A program made the translations under genes and the position numbers. Below the pieces are notes generated by a model. It saw only the letters and a program-made list of their open reading frames with translations. It was not told the DNA's origin and made no database searches. DNA of 64,000 bases from Pegethrix bostrychoides GSE-TBD4-15B (GTDB lineage Bacteria; Cyanobacteriota; Cyanobacteriia; Elainellales; Elainellaceae). The stretch is from positions 119,607 to 183,606 of the forward strand of contig JAHHHV010000065.1 in the NCBI GenBank assembly GCA_019359155.1, read 5' to 3'. This document shows, in pieces, positions 18,644-26,615 of this stretch (its first letter is position 1; every line of letters begins with the position of its first letter).

Positions 18644-20434
18644 ATGATCACGAGTCTCAATATTCACTATACTCAGCCATCTGATCTCCTAGAGATTCAG
18701 CAGCGCTTCCAGCATCACCCCGCCGACAAAACGCTGATTCAGATCTTTTCCGGGCAGGTTACCAAGCCGGAAATTGAGCAGCTGCTTCAAGATCTTAAAG
18801 CGCTGTTTCCAGGGGTGCCGATCCTGGGCGCGACCACAGCAGGTGAAATCTTAGAGGGCAAGATTCAAGAGCACAGCGTCGTGCTGAACTTCTGTTTTTT
18901 TGATGCTACAGCAGTACAAACCGCAATCATTGACGAGTATGACGATCTGCACCAAGCCGGAAAGACCCTAGCGCTTGCTTTGAAGCCTGCCAACCCTCAG
19001 GCAATCATCCTGCTGGGCTGCGGTCTTAAAGATCGACGAACTGTGGATGCGACCGCGCTGCTGAACGCCCTCTACGCGGAGTTTCCCGCAGCAATCATTG
19101 CCGGAGCGCAGGCCGGGGACAACGGACAGGGGATGATTTCCTATGTCTTTACGGAAAATGGGATCACCGCTCAGGGGGCGGTAACCGCAGCGCTCTCTGG
19201 GGAGTCTCTGGCTGTCCATAACAGCTACAATCTGAGCTGGGTGCCGATTGGCAAGAAATTCACGATTACGAAAGCGGTTGGTTCGCGGGTTTACAGCATC
19301 GATAATCAGTCCCCGCTCAATCTGTATAACCACTATTTAGGGACGGAGGTCGTGCAGGGTTTACCACTGTCTGCGGCAGATTTCCCCTTAATTATTGAGC
19401 ATGATGGCATTCCGATGGCAATTCACGCCATGGGGGTGAATGAAGACGGCTCGTTTGACTATATTCATTCTTTTCACTCAGGCGAACAGGTTCAGTTTGG
19501 CTTCTGTCATTCTGGCCTGCTGGCTATCGCTGCAAAGCAGACCTCTGATGCCTTGAGAGCATATCCTGCACAGGCTGCTTTCATATACTCCTGCGTCTCT
19601 CGAAAATGGATTCTGGGTCAGGATATCAACGTTGAGATTGCCCCAATTGCCAATCTTGCCCCAACGGCAGGTTTCTTCGCTTACGGCGAGTATTTCACAC
19701 ATTCTGATCTGGGTAAATGTTTGTTCTTTAGTCAGACGATGACAGTTCTCACCCTGGCAGAGCTGGATAAACCGGAGGCAGCAGTTCTGGCCGATCAGCT
19801 CAAGCCGTTGATTACCGCAGAGGAGTCAAAACAGCTGAAGACGCTGCGGGTGCTGCATCGCCTTGTTGAGAGATCTGCCCATGAAATTGAGATAATCAAT
19901 CACAAGCTGTCAGAAATGGCGCATGAGGACTTCCTAACGGGTCTGTTTAATCGCCGCCATTTTGATCAACAGTTCACCGCTGAGTTTAGGCGTGCTCAAA
20001 GATCTGGCGAGCCGCTCTCCTTGATTTTGCTAGATGTCGATGCCTTCAAGCTCTACAACGACACCTATGGCCATGTCAAAGGAGATAGCTGCCTGCGAGC
20101 TGTGGCGGCTGTCCTCAAACAGGTTCCTCAGCGTCCCGGCGATTCTGTCTCACGCTACGGGGGCGAAGAATTCGTCTGCATCCTGCCCAACACCGACTTT
20201 GACGGCGCAATGCTCCTAGCAGAAAAGATTCGTCAAGATGTGAGCAGACTGGCAATTCCGCACTCAACGTCAGCTATCTCTAGTTACTTAACGGTGTCAA
20301 TTGGGGTACAAACCGCCGAGCAGATCACAGAGGGGCAAACGCCAGAGCTGCTGATCTCGATGTGTGATCAGCAACTCTATGCCGCAAAGATGAACGGTCG
20401 AAACAGAACCTGTGGGAGCAGGTCGTCCTTTTAG
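18644..20434 (+). CDS. FIST-domain diguanylate cyclase
   Basis: A soluble sensor-output protein. Residues about 20-375 form FIST_N plus FIST_C, a small-ligand-sensing region proposed to bind amino acids or similar molecules. After a short helical linker the C-terminal GGDEF domain (about 420-590) has RYGGEEF, so it should make cyclic di-GMP from GTP. No receiver or histidine kinase domain is present, so the ligand signal is likely coupled straight to c-di-GMP. The ATG at 18644 is chosen; a TTG at 18635 in frame adds three residues. It is alone on its strand before tRNA-Thr. c-di-GMP commonly controls pili and motility, and a pilin is encoded at 46 kb. Confidence 0.87.
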   Translation: MITSLNIHYTQPSDLLEIQQRFQHHPADKTLIQIFSGQVTKPEIEQLLQDLKALFPGVPILGATTAGEILEGKIQEHSVVLNFCFFDATAVQTAIIDEYDDLHQAGKTLALALKPANPQAIILLGCGLKDRRTVDATALLNALYAEFPAAIIAGAQAGDNGQGMISYVFTENGITAQGAVTAALSGESLAVHNSYNLSWVPIGKKFTITKAVGSRVYSIDNQSPLNLYNHYLGTEVVQGLPLSAADFPLIIEHDGIPMAIHAMGVNEDGSFDYIHSFHSGEQVQFGFCHSGLLAIAAKQTSDALRAYPAQAAFIYSCVSRKWILGQDINVEIAPIANLAPTAGFFAYGEYFTHSDLGKCLFFSQTMTVLTLAELDKPEAAVLADQLKPLITAEESKQLKTLRVLHRLVERSAHEIEIINHKLSEMAHEDFLTGLFNRRHFDQQFTAEFRRAQRSGEPLSLILLDVDAFKLYNDTYGHVKGDSCLRAVAAVLKQVPQRPGDSVSRYGGEEFVCILPNTDFDGAMLLAEKIRQDVSRLAIPHSTSAISSYLTVSIGVQTAEQITEGQTPELLISMCDQQLYAAKMNGRNRTCGSRSSF

Positions 20435-20498
20435 TCAAAATAACCTATCGAGGTAGGCGACAAGGCAGATTACCCTGCTTGCTTTTGAAAGAATTTGC

Positions 20499-20504
20499 TA
20501 TAAT
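20499..20504 (+). promoter_or_regulatory. -10 element of tRNA-Thr promoter
   Basis: A consensus TATAAT ends 12 bases before the mature tRNA 5' end, the expected place for a tRNA promoter. The -35 is not clear: a TTGAAA is present but only 8 bases upstream, too close to act with it. Confidence 0.6.
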
Positions 20505-20516
20505 TTGCTACGGTAT

Positions 20517-20589
20517 GCTGGTGTAGCTCAGTTGGTAGAGCAGCGGTTTTGTAAACCGCCGGTCGCAAGTTCGAGTCTTGTCACCAGCT
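20517..20589 (+). tRNA. trnT-UGU: tRNA-Thr (anticodon UGU)
   Basis: A full cloverleaf can be drawn. The acceptor stem GCTGGTG pairs with CACCAGC, the D arm is GCTC...GAGC, the anticodon stem GCGGT/ACCGC encloses loop TTTGTAA with anticodon TGT, and the T arm contains GTTCGAGTC. The discriminator base is T. No CCA is encoded after it. It reads ACA codons. No integrated element is seen at its 3' end. Confidence 0.95.
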
Positions 20590-21023
20590 TTTGACTTCAT
20601 GCAAGGCAGAATCAGCAAAGCTGCCGCATCAGCTAGTCCTATCCCAAACCGCATCATTTTGATTGGGTTGATTTGGAGCTTTCAGAGATGTCGGCAGAAG
20701 ATCTGTCCGCAAAAAGTCTCTCTGCCTGAGTTCAGCGACTCGCTCTATCTACTCTATAGCAAAGATAAAAATCTTTTATGGCAAAATCCTCTCTGCTGAG
20801 AGATTCAGTCAGTATCGCGATTGAGAGTAGCGTAAGATCAGAGACATTAAGGAAATCTAATCGTCGCTAGAGCCAAATCTCAACGCAGGTGATTTAGGAG
20901 AATCGCTGGCATCTTTTTTGGTAGCCTGCACGATTGCAGTGATTATTCTTTAATTCATGTATAAAGCACTTTAGTTCACTTTAAGTTTAAGACTGAGCGA
21001 CCCTTCATTTACCGTTGCGTTAT
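20590..21023. other. Leader region of bicA, no gene seen
   Basis: 434 bp between the tRNA and the bicA start. AT-rich, with no convincing open frame or RNA structure. It should hold the bicA promoter, which in related cyanobacteria can respond to inorganic carbon, but I cannot assign sites. Confidence 0.4.
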
Positions 21024-22685
21024 ATGTCAATCACCAATCTGATTCGTTTTAATAATTTGCGAGGCGACATCTTTGGCGGTGTCACTGCCGCAATTGTCTC
21101 ATTGCCGCTGGCTCTGGCCTTTGGAGTCGCCTCTGGCGTTGGGCCAATTGGCGGGCTGTATGGTGCCATCTGCGTCGGCTTTTTTGCTGCACTATTTGGC
21201 GGCACACCTACTTTAATTTCAGAACCCACCGGGCCGATGACGGTGGTGATGACGACGATTGTGGCCGGACTGATTGCCACAAACCCGGAAAACGGCTTGG
21301 CAATGGCCTTTACGGTGGTGATGCTAGCAGGGTTATTTCAGATCATCTTTGGCATTTTCAGACTGGGAAAATATATTACGCTGATGCCCTACAGCGTTAT
21401 CTCTGGCTTTATGTCGGGGATTGGGGTGATTCTGGTGATTTTGCAGATCGCGCCATTTTTGGGGCAGCCTGCACCCAAAGGCGGCGTATTGGGAACCGTG
21501 ATGGCGATCCCGCAGCTGTTGGCCAACATCAATCCGCCTGAGGCGGTTTTGGGGGCGATCACGCTGGCAATTATCTTCTTGATGCCCAAGAAAATTAAGC
21601 GCATCGTGCCGCCACAGCTGGTAGCACTGATTGTCGGCACGGTAGTCTCTCTGACGATTTTTCAGAATGCCGAGATTCGGCGGATTGGCGAAATCCCGGT
21701 GGGGCTACCGCCACTGCAAATCCCGACGTTTAGCCCCGGTCAGCTGACGGTGATGCTGGTGAACGCGGTGATGCTGGGTATGTTGGGCTGCATTGATACG
21801 CTGCTGACAGCGGTTGTGGCGGACAGCCTGACGCGGACAGAGCATAAATCTGACAAAGAGCTGATTGGTCAGGGAATTGGCAATATTGTCTCAGGGCTGT
21901 GCGGCGGCTTGCCCGGTGCAGGAGCCACAATGGGCACGGTCGTTAATATTCAGACGGGCGCGACCTCGGCGCTGTCTGGTCTAACGCGAGCGCTAGTGCT
22001 GTTGGTGGTGGTGCTAGGAGCCGCGAAGCTGACGCAGCCGATTCCGATGGCGGTGCTGGCCGGAATTGCCCTCAAGGTCGGACTTGACATTCTCGACTGG
22101 AGCTTTTTGAAACGCTCCCACAAGGTCTCGTTGAAAGGCTCCCTGATTATGTACGGGGTGCTGTTTTTAACAGTGTTTGTAGATCTGATTGTGGCAGTGG
22201 GTGTGGGCGTGTTCGTTGCCAATATCCTGACGATTCAGCAGCTGAGCGAGGTGCGCGCCTCAGACGTGAAGCTGATTTCGGATACTGACGATGATGTTCA
22301 TCTCAGCGATGTTGAAAAGCAGCTGCTGGACAAAGGGCAAGGGCGCGTTTTGCTATTTTGCCTGAGTGGGCCGATGATTTTTGGGCTCTCTAAGGCGATC
22401 TCGCGGGAGCATAACGCCATGAAGGCTGCTGACGCGCTGATAGTCGATCTGACTGAAGTGCCTTCCATGGGCGTAACAGCAGCACTAGCCATTGAAAACG
22501 TGATTCGAGATGCCTACGAGAAGGGTCTACAGCTCTATCTGGTGGGAGCTAGCGCCAAGGTGCAGCGCCGTTTGCAAAAGCTAGGTTTGTTTGAGCTGCT
22601 GCCCGCTGAGCATGTTCTAGATGACCGCACGATTGCGCTGCAACAGGCTGTTGATCATCTTTACGAGAAAGAGGTGGTGGGCTGA
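21024..22685 (+). CDS. bicA: SulP-family Na+-dependent bicarbonate transporter BicA
   Basis: A plasma membrane transporter that brings bicarbonate into the cell for the CO2-concentrating mechanism. The sequence closely follows cyanobacterial BicA as I recall it: SITNLIRFNNLRGDIFGGVT at the start, FGGTPTLISEPTGPMTVV, GFMSGIGVILVILQIAPFLG and VVADSLTRTEHKSDKELIGQ. A C-terminal STAS domain follows (about 430-545; RVLLFCLSGPMIFG and DLTEVPSMGVTAAL). At 553 residues it is the normal length. The start is ATG 21024; a TTG three codons upstream is also open. A sulfate-transporting SulP protein is the alternative, but the BicA match extends along the protein. Confidence 0.88.
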   Translation: MSITNLIRFNNLRGDIFGGVTAAIVSLPLALAFGVASGVGPIGGLYGAICVGFFAALFGGTPTLISEPTGPMTVVMTTIVAGLIATNPENGLAMAFTVVMLAGLFQIIFGIFRLGKYITLMPYSVISGFMSGIGVILVILQIAPFLGQPAPKGGVLGTVMAIPQLLANINPPEAVLGAITLAIIFLMPKKIKRIVPPQLVALIVGTVVSLTIFQNAEIRRIGEIPVGLPPLQIPTFSPGQLTVMLVNAVMLGMLGCIDTLLTAVVADSLTRTEHKSDKELIGQGIGNIVSGLCGGLPGAGATMGTVVNIQTGATSALSGLTRALVLLVVVLGAAKLTQPIPMAVLAGIALKVGLDILDWSFLKRSHKVSLKGSLIMYGVLFLTVFVDLIVAVGVGVFVANILTIQQLSEVRASDVKLISDTDDDVHLSDVEKQLLDKGQGRVLLFCLSGPMIFGLSKAISREHNAMKAADALIVDLTEVPSMGVTAALAIENVIRDAYEKGLQLYLVGASAKVQRRLQKLGLFELLPAEHVLDDRTIALQQAVDHLYEKEVVG

Positions 22686-22689
22686 GCAC

Positions 22690-22818
22690 CACCAGCAGCT
22701 CAACGCCCAGAACGTCGATTTTGGACAGGTGCTCGTCACCCTTTCAGCTGGGTTTGGCGGTCAGTAGCTCAACGACTTGATGCGGGATCAGCACAGCTAC
22801 CGCGTCAGAGTCGAGCAC
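22690..22818 (+). pseudogene. Fragment of an HAE1-type RND permease gene
   Basis: About 130 bp, starting 5 bp after the bicA stop, aligns without gaps to 15471-15599 inside the intact RND permease. It encodes QQLNAQNVDFGQ, then a changed segment, then FGGQ followed by an in-frame TAG. Identity is about 80% by eye, so it is an old or paralogous fragment. Nothing of the rest of the pump gene is present. It abuts an IS200-type fragment on its right side. Confidence 0.8.
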
Positions 22819-22940
22819 AAATGCCCCTCCTCGATTCGACATTCCTTCTGCCGAGCCAGATCATGGAAGATCTCTCCTAGATACTGCCTCAACCCTTTGT
22901 ACATCGCTTTGCGTCGATACTTTGGAATAAACGGTCGTGC
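22816..22940 (-). pseudogene. IS200/IS605-type TnpA remnant
   Basis: Translation of the minus strand gives FIPKYRRKAMYKGLRQYLG, then EIFHDLARQKECRIEEGHL. This matches the N-terminal part of Y1 single-strand transposases of the IS200 group. The HUH motif that should follow (DHVHML) is missing, because the sequence runs into the RND fragment. Only about 40 codons remain, so it is inactive. Confidence 0.75.
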
Positions 22941-23481
22941 GTTAGATGAGTGTGGGAAAACCTGTAATAGTTGCTAGAAGTTCCACCAACACGGGGTTTG
23001 GTGGAAAAAGGATCAGAGGCTCAAAGCTTTGATAAATCAGGAACCCACATTCATTTGATGCACGACCTCTTTTTTCAGCTTCTTCATCCTGCCCTTCAGG
23101 GCAGTACCCTGCCGCCGGTAGAAGCGGTGCAAAAATACACTGGAAGAACACTGACGGGAGAATCACGAGTTGCTTGATGGCAGCTTCAAACTTGAGCGGA
23201 CTGAATTTGAGTGGGAATACGTAGCTAGGGCGATCTCTAGGCGATTAAGATATTTTTTGAATTAACTTGAGAGATGAAACTATAAATTTTCTCAAACAAA
23301 ATCGGTGCTTAAATTAAGTTCAATCAGCTAGGTATGGCAGAAATACTTAGCTAGAGCGGTTTAGAGCAGTTTTGCTAAAGGCTAAGGTGCAGCCAAAATT
23401 TCCGTGTTTCTGCTCGCTCGTTTTGCTTACATTTGATTCCATACTGCAAAAAGTGATGATGTTAGACAACAGGAAAAACCG
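22941..23481. other. Non-coding debris and PEP-CTERM gene leader
   Basis: About 540 bp. Short open frames here have no recognisable product. The part nearest 23480 is AT-rich and should carry the promoter of the following gene; AACAGGAAAAACCG just before its ATG gives an AGGA ribosome binding site. Confidence 0.4.
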
Positions 23482-24261
23482 ATGAAACTTGTTAAGAGCG
23501 TAGTCTCAGCCGCAACACTTGCAGCAATCGCCACCGTGGCCACTGCTGGCTCTGCAGCAGCAATTTCTTTTAATATTACGAACGGGATTAACAATCCGTT
23601 CACGAACGCCTCGAATCAGGGTGCTTACTCTGACTTCGCAGGCCGAAAAGGGGTTACGACTGTTGACTTCAACTCTGGGTTTGACAGCGGTGCCACGTCA
23701 GTGGATATCAAAGGTCAAGATGGCAGCAAATTCATGACCTACAATTTCAGCAATGGAGCTGCCACTTCCTCTGGCAAAACGGGTGTCTACAGCGACAAGT
23801 GGGCACCTGCTGGTGCAAACGGTGAAGTGAACACCTCCAAGTATCTGGCTGTGTTTAAGGGCAACACCGTGACGATGACCTTTCAAAAAACAATGAACTA
23901 CTTTGGGATTGACTGGGGCGCAATCAGCGGCGGCAACATTTTTTCGTTCTTCCGCAACGGTAGCCTAGTCAACTCCTTCAGCACAGCAGATGTGAATCCG
24001 GTTGCGCCAGTTCGCGCCAGTCAGCACGGCGGCGAAGGTAATGGCTACCTACATTTCTACTCAACCAGCGCTAGCGATATCTTTGACGAAATCCGCATCA
24101 CTCAACTGGGCGGCGGCGGCTTTGAGTCGGATAACCACTCATTCCAAGAAGGCACGGGTGCGTTCAACGCCAAAGACGTGCCGGAACCGACCGTGACGCT
24201 GGGCTTGATGGCGATGGGCGGTGCATTCCTTCTGAAGCGCAACCGCAAGCAGACAGCCTAG
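23482..24261 (+). CDS. PEP-CTERM sorting domain protein, secreted
   Basis: 259 residues with a Sec signal peptide (about 1-28, ending AGSAAA). The C-terminal tail is VPEPTVTLGLMAMGGAFLLK followed by RNRKQTA, the PEP motif, membrane helix and basic end recognised by exosortases. The middle is glycine-, serine- and asparagine-rich with beta-type sequence and no catalytic motif I recognise. It is expected to be exported, cut near the PEP motif and released or attached outside the cell, perhaps after glycosylation. The exosortase gene at the left edge of the window is a plausible processing partner. A terminator follows. Confidence 0.9.
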   Translation: MKLVKSVVSAATLAAIATVATAGSAAAISFNITNGINNPFTNASNQGAYSDFAGRKGVTTVDFNSGFDSGATSVDIKGQDGSKFMTYNFSNGAATSSGKTGVYSDKWAPAGANGEVNTSKYLAVFKGNTVTMTFQKTMNYFGIDWGAISGGNIFSFFRNGSLVNSFSTADVNPVAPVRASQHGGEGNGYLHFYSTSASDIFDEIRITQLGGGGFESDNHSFQEGTGAFNAKDVPEPTVTLGLMAMGGAFLLKRNRKQTA

Positions 24262-24342
24262 TTCGGCTTTGAGTCAAGGTGCAGCTGATAGGACGCAATA
24301 TAGCGATAGCCTGAGATTGACAGATCGATAAACTGATAGGGT

Positions 24343-24364
24343 GGGCGGCGGCTCGCCCTTTTTT
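24343..24364 (+). terminator. Intrinsic terminator after the PEP-CTERM gene
   Basis: Stem GGGCG (24343-24347) pairs with CGCCC (24354-24358), with a six-base loop, followed by a run of six T. It lies 82 bp after the stop codon. Confidence 0.75.
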
Positions 24365-24465
24365 GCGGCAATTTTATGAAGGTTTGGGACAGATAGCAAA
24401 TCCTTGATTTCGCAGGACAATAGCGCTGGGCTGAGATAGATGCAAAGCTAAGTACAGGACAAAAG

Positions 24466-24696
24466 TTATAAAGCTTGCTGGAACTGGGGTTGATGCTGCT
24501 CAATATTCAATAGCACCCTCCGCAGATAGTCAAAGCGATACCGAAAGATACTCTTGGCTTTTCGTCCATGCTTTTTGACCTCAATCGGCTGCTGCTCGGC
24601 TAACCATTCCCCAGCTAGAAAGGGTGAACGAAAAAAAGCGCGGTGTCCAAAGAGTAGGCTATTTGTACCAAAAATCATGCCAACGCTGCGAGCCAC
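24466..24696 (-). pseudogene. IS4-type transposase C-terminal remnant
   Basis: The minus-strand frame contains GEWLAEQQPIEVKKHGRKAK, then SIFRYRFDYLRRVLLNIEQ. This is the C-terminal end of a transposase common in cyanobacteria, which I associate with the IS4 superfamily. The catalytic DDE core is absent and the upstream residues are unrelated, so it is a dead fragment. The family name is from memory and less certain than the transposase assignment. Confidence 0.65.
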
Positions 24697-24793
24697 TTAA
24701 GTAACAAGCGCGCAATGACATGACAAACACTCCAAGGCAAACGACCCTCTGATTATCCCTCCTTTCCACAGGTTTAACCCACTACCAACGAAG

Positions 24794-25183
24794 TGTTATG
24801 ACAAGATAGCGACACGAGGAGCCAAGCCCACCATTCCCCCTCGCAAAGATGCCGTGCGTTGGGAGGACGAACTAGATTGCCAGCAAGAGCATCCCCGCAA
24901 CCAAGTGCTCGAACGGATTGACCAAGTGGGACGGCAACAATGGAAGCAAGAAAGTGGCTACCATCGACGTTCCCTCGCAGAGACGACCATGTTTCGCTGC
25001 AAAACCATCTTTGGCGCAACGTTACGTCGTCGCCTGTTTGCGAATCAAGCCGTTGAATTATTCCTCAAATGTGCGGCACTCAATCGCATGATTCAACTCG
25101 GTAAGCCCAATAGCTGCAAAGTGGAAATCTAAGTCTGAGGAGTTGAGCAAGAGTAGTTCTCAAATTATTTATGCAACAAAGCC
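24794..25183 (+). mobile_element. 3' end of an IS5-family element (transposase remnant plus terminal repeat)
   Basis: Frame 24794-25132 reads CYDKIATRGAKPTIPPRKDA, later SGYHRRSLAETTMFRCKTIF and ending ALNRMIQLGKPNSCKVEI. This is the last third of an IS5-group DDE transposase, including the final catalytic-Glu region (RRSLAETTMFR). It ends with the terminal repeat TTTATGCAACAAAGCC (25168-25183). The 5' part and left terminal repeat are missing. The last 84 bp are matched in reverse orientation by the MITE-like element at 63224-63370. Confidence 0.8.
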
Positions 25184-25446
25184 CACCCGACTTACAGACT
25201 GGATCTGAGCGACTGATGAGCCAGATGGATCAGTTTGTCTGTCCAGCTATGCATCAGCTAAATTTACAGAGTATATTTTCTTCTGCCCAGAGTGATAAAA
25301 TCTGTGAAATCCAGTCCGTGAAGATGAACCCTGAGTCAATAGAGTCAGAACACCTTGACGCTGCACCCAAATTAACGCTGAAATTGGCTATATGTCTTGG
25401 ACGATAGCCTGGATAGCTCCCTGCGGTTTTGATGAGGACTTGGTGA

Positions 25447-26442
25447 ATGAAGCGGAAAGGATTTGCCCCACAGCAGAAAGAACGAGCCGATCTGACCTCG
25501 GTACAGCGTCGCGAAGCGCAGGGCGAGGAGCAGGCTGAGCGGTCAGCTGAGCAGTCAGAAGTGGCCGTAACCATTCTGCTCGCAGGTGGGCAACAGTACA
25601 GCGTCGTAGTTGCGCCCAATGATGCGCTGCTGCAAGACCTCTATCAAACCATGATGGCTGAGTCTGGCAGCATCCAAAAGCTATTTCAGATTTCGCTGAA
25701 TCAAGGGCAGGCAATGCTGACGTTTCACAGCAGTCAGCTCGTCGGCGTGATCACCGAGCCACCGCTGCTCATTGAGCAGAATCCGCAGCATCTCAAGCAG
25801 GATCCAAAGAATCTGAACGGCAGCATACCGCCAGTCAGCCCGCTCGCTGCTACCAGCCCGCTCGTTTCGGAATACTGGCAGCTCGACAATTTTTTGAGCG
25901 CAGAAGAACACCGAGGTTTGCTGAACTACGTTAAACAGCATGAGCTGGAGTTTGTACCCACATCCACCTTTACTGGCGTTGAAAACTACCGTGAGTCGGT
26001 TGTACTGTACTCGTTCCCTGAATATGCAGCGCTGATTAGCAAGCGGATTCACGCCATCTTACCCGATCTGATTCGCAAGTTTGAGCTGCCGCCATTTGTG
26101 ATCTCGCAAATTGAGGCGCAGCTCACGGCTCACAACGACGGTCAGTTCTACAAAATCCATAACGACAACGGCAGCGAAGACACAGCCACCCGCGAACTCA
26201 CCTACGTTTACTATTTCTATCAAGAGCCGAAACCTTTCACGGGCGGCGAGCTGCGGATCTACGACAGCCAGATCCAAAACAACTATTACGTGCAGGCCGA
26301 CAGCTCCAAAACCGTAGAACCGCGCAACAACAGCATCGTATTCTTCCTCAGCCGCTACATGCACGAAGTTCTGCCGATTCGCTGCCCTTCCGGCAGGTTC
26401 GCCGACAGTCGCTTTACGATTAACGGCTGGATTCGCCGCTAA
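25447..26442 (+). CDS. 2OG-Fe(II) oxygenase (prolyl 4-hydroxylase-like)
   Basis: 331 residues. The C-terminal half (about 140-330) is a 2-oxoglutarate, iron-dependent dioxygenase domain. The iron ligands are visible as His238-x-Asp240 in IHNDNG and His306 in MHEVLPI, and Arg322 in DSRFTING is a candidate 2-oxoglutarate ligand. Family members hydroxylate protein or small-molecule substrates; the substrate is unknown. The N-terminal 130 residues are polar, without a recognised domain, with a run rich in Glu and Gln near 20-40. It lies alone, downstream of the IS5 remnant. Confidence 0.85.
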   Translation: MKRKGFAPQQKERADLTSVQRREAQGEEQAERSAEQSEVAVTILLAGGQQYSVVVAPNDALLQDLYQTMMAESGSIQKLFQISLNQGQAMLTFHSSQLVGVITEPPLLIEQNPQHLKQDPKNLNGSIPPVSPLAATSPLVSEYWQLDNFLSAEEHRGLLNYVKQHELEFVPTSTFTGVENYRESVVLYSFPEYAALISKRIHAILPDLIRKFELPPFVISQIEAQLTAHNDGQFYKIHNDNGSEDTATRELTYVYYFYQEPKPFTGGELRIYDSQIQNNYYVQADSSKTVEPRNNSIVFFLSRYMHEVLPIRCPSGRFADSRFTINGWIRR

Positions 26443-26551
26443 ATTTCTAAATCTTGGCTAGGCAGCAGAATGGAGGCAGAACGATAATTAGAGCGTTTTG
26501 AAAAGTTATGCTTGGCGAACAGTGACATTGGGAACTTTCTTTTAAGCGACT

Positions 26552-26592
26552 AAAAAAGGCGAGATCGCCAGTGCTGCAAGCAATCTCACCTT
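26552..26592 (-). terminator. Intrinsic terminator of the metal efflux operon
   Basis: On the minus strand a 10-bp stem with one mismatch (arms at 26583-26592 and 26556-26565) is followed by six T. It lies just after the stop of the RND permease gene at 26616. The opposite side lacks a T run, so it acts mainly for the minus strand. Confidence 0.6.
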
Positions 26593-26615
26593 CTCATAGG
26601 AAAGAGCAGTAGTCT

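Noticed and set aside
20480..20495. TTGAAA as the -35 of tRNA-Thr
   Set aside because: Only 8 bases separate it from the TATAAT, too few for sigma-70 type promoters.
22673..22693. Hairpin GGTGGTG/CACCACC over the bicA stop as a terminator
   Set aside because: The stem is good but no T run follows, so termination is not supported.
25171..25407. Plus-strand frame after the IS5 remnant
   Set aside because: It starts inside the IS terminal repeat and has no recognisable similarity or ribosome binding site.
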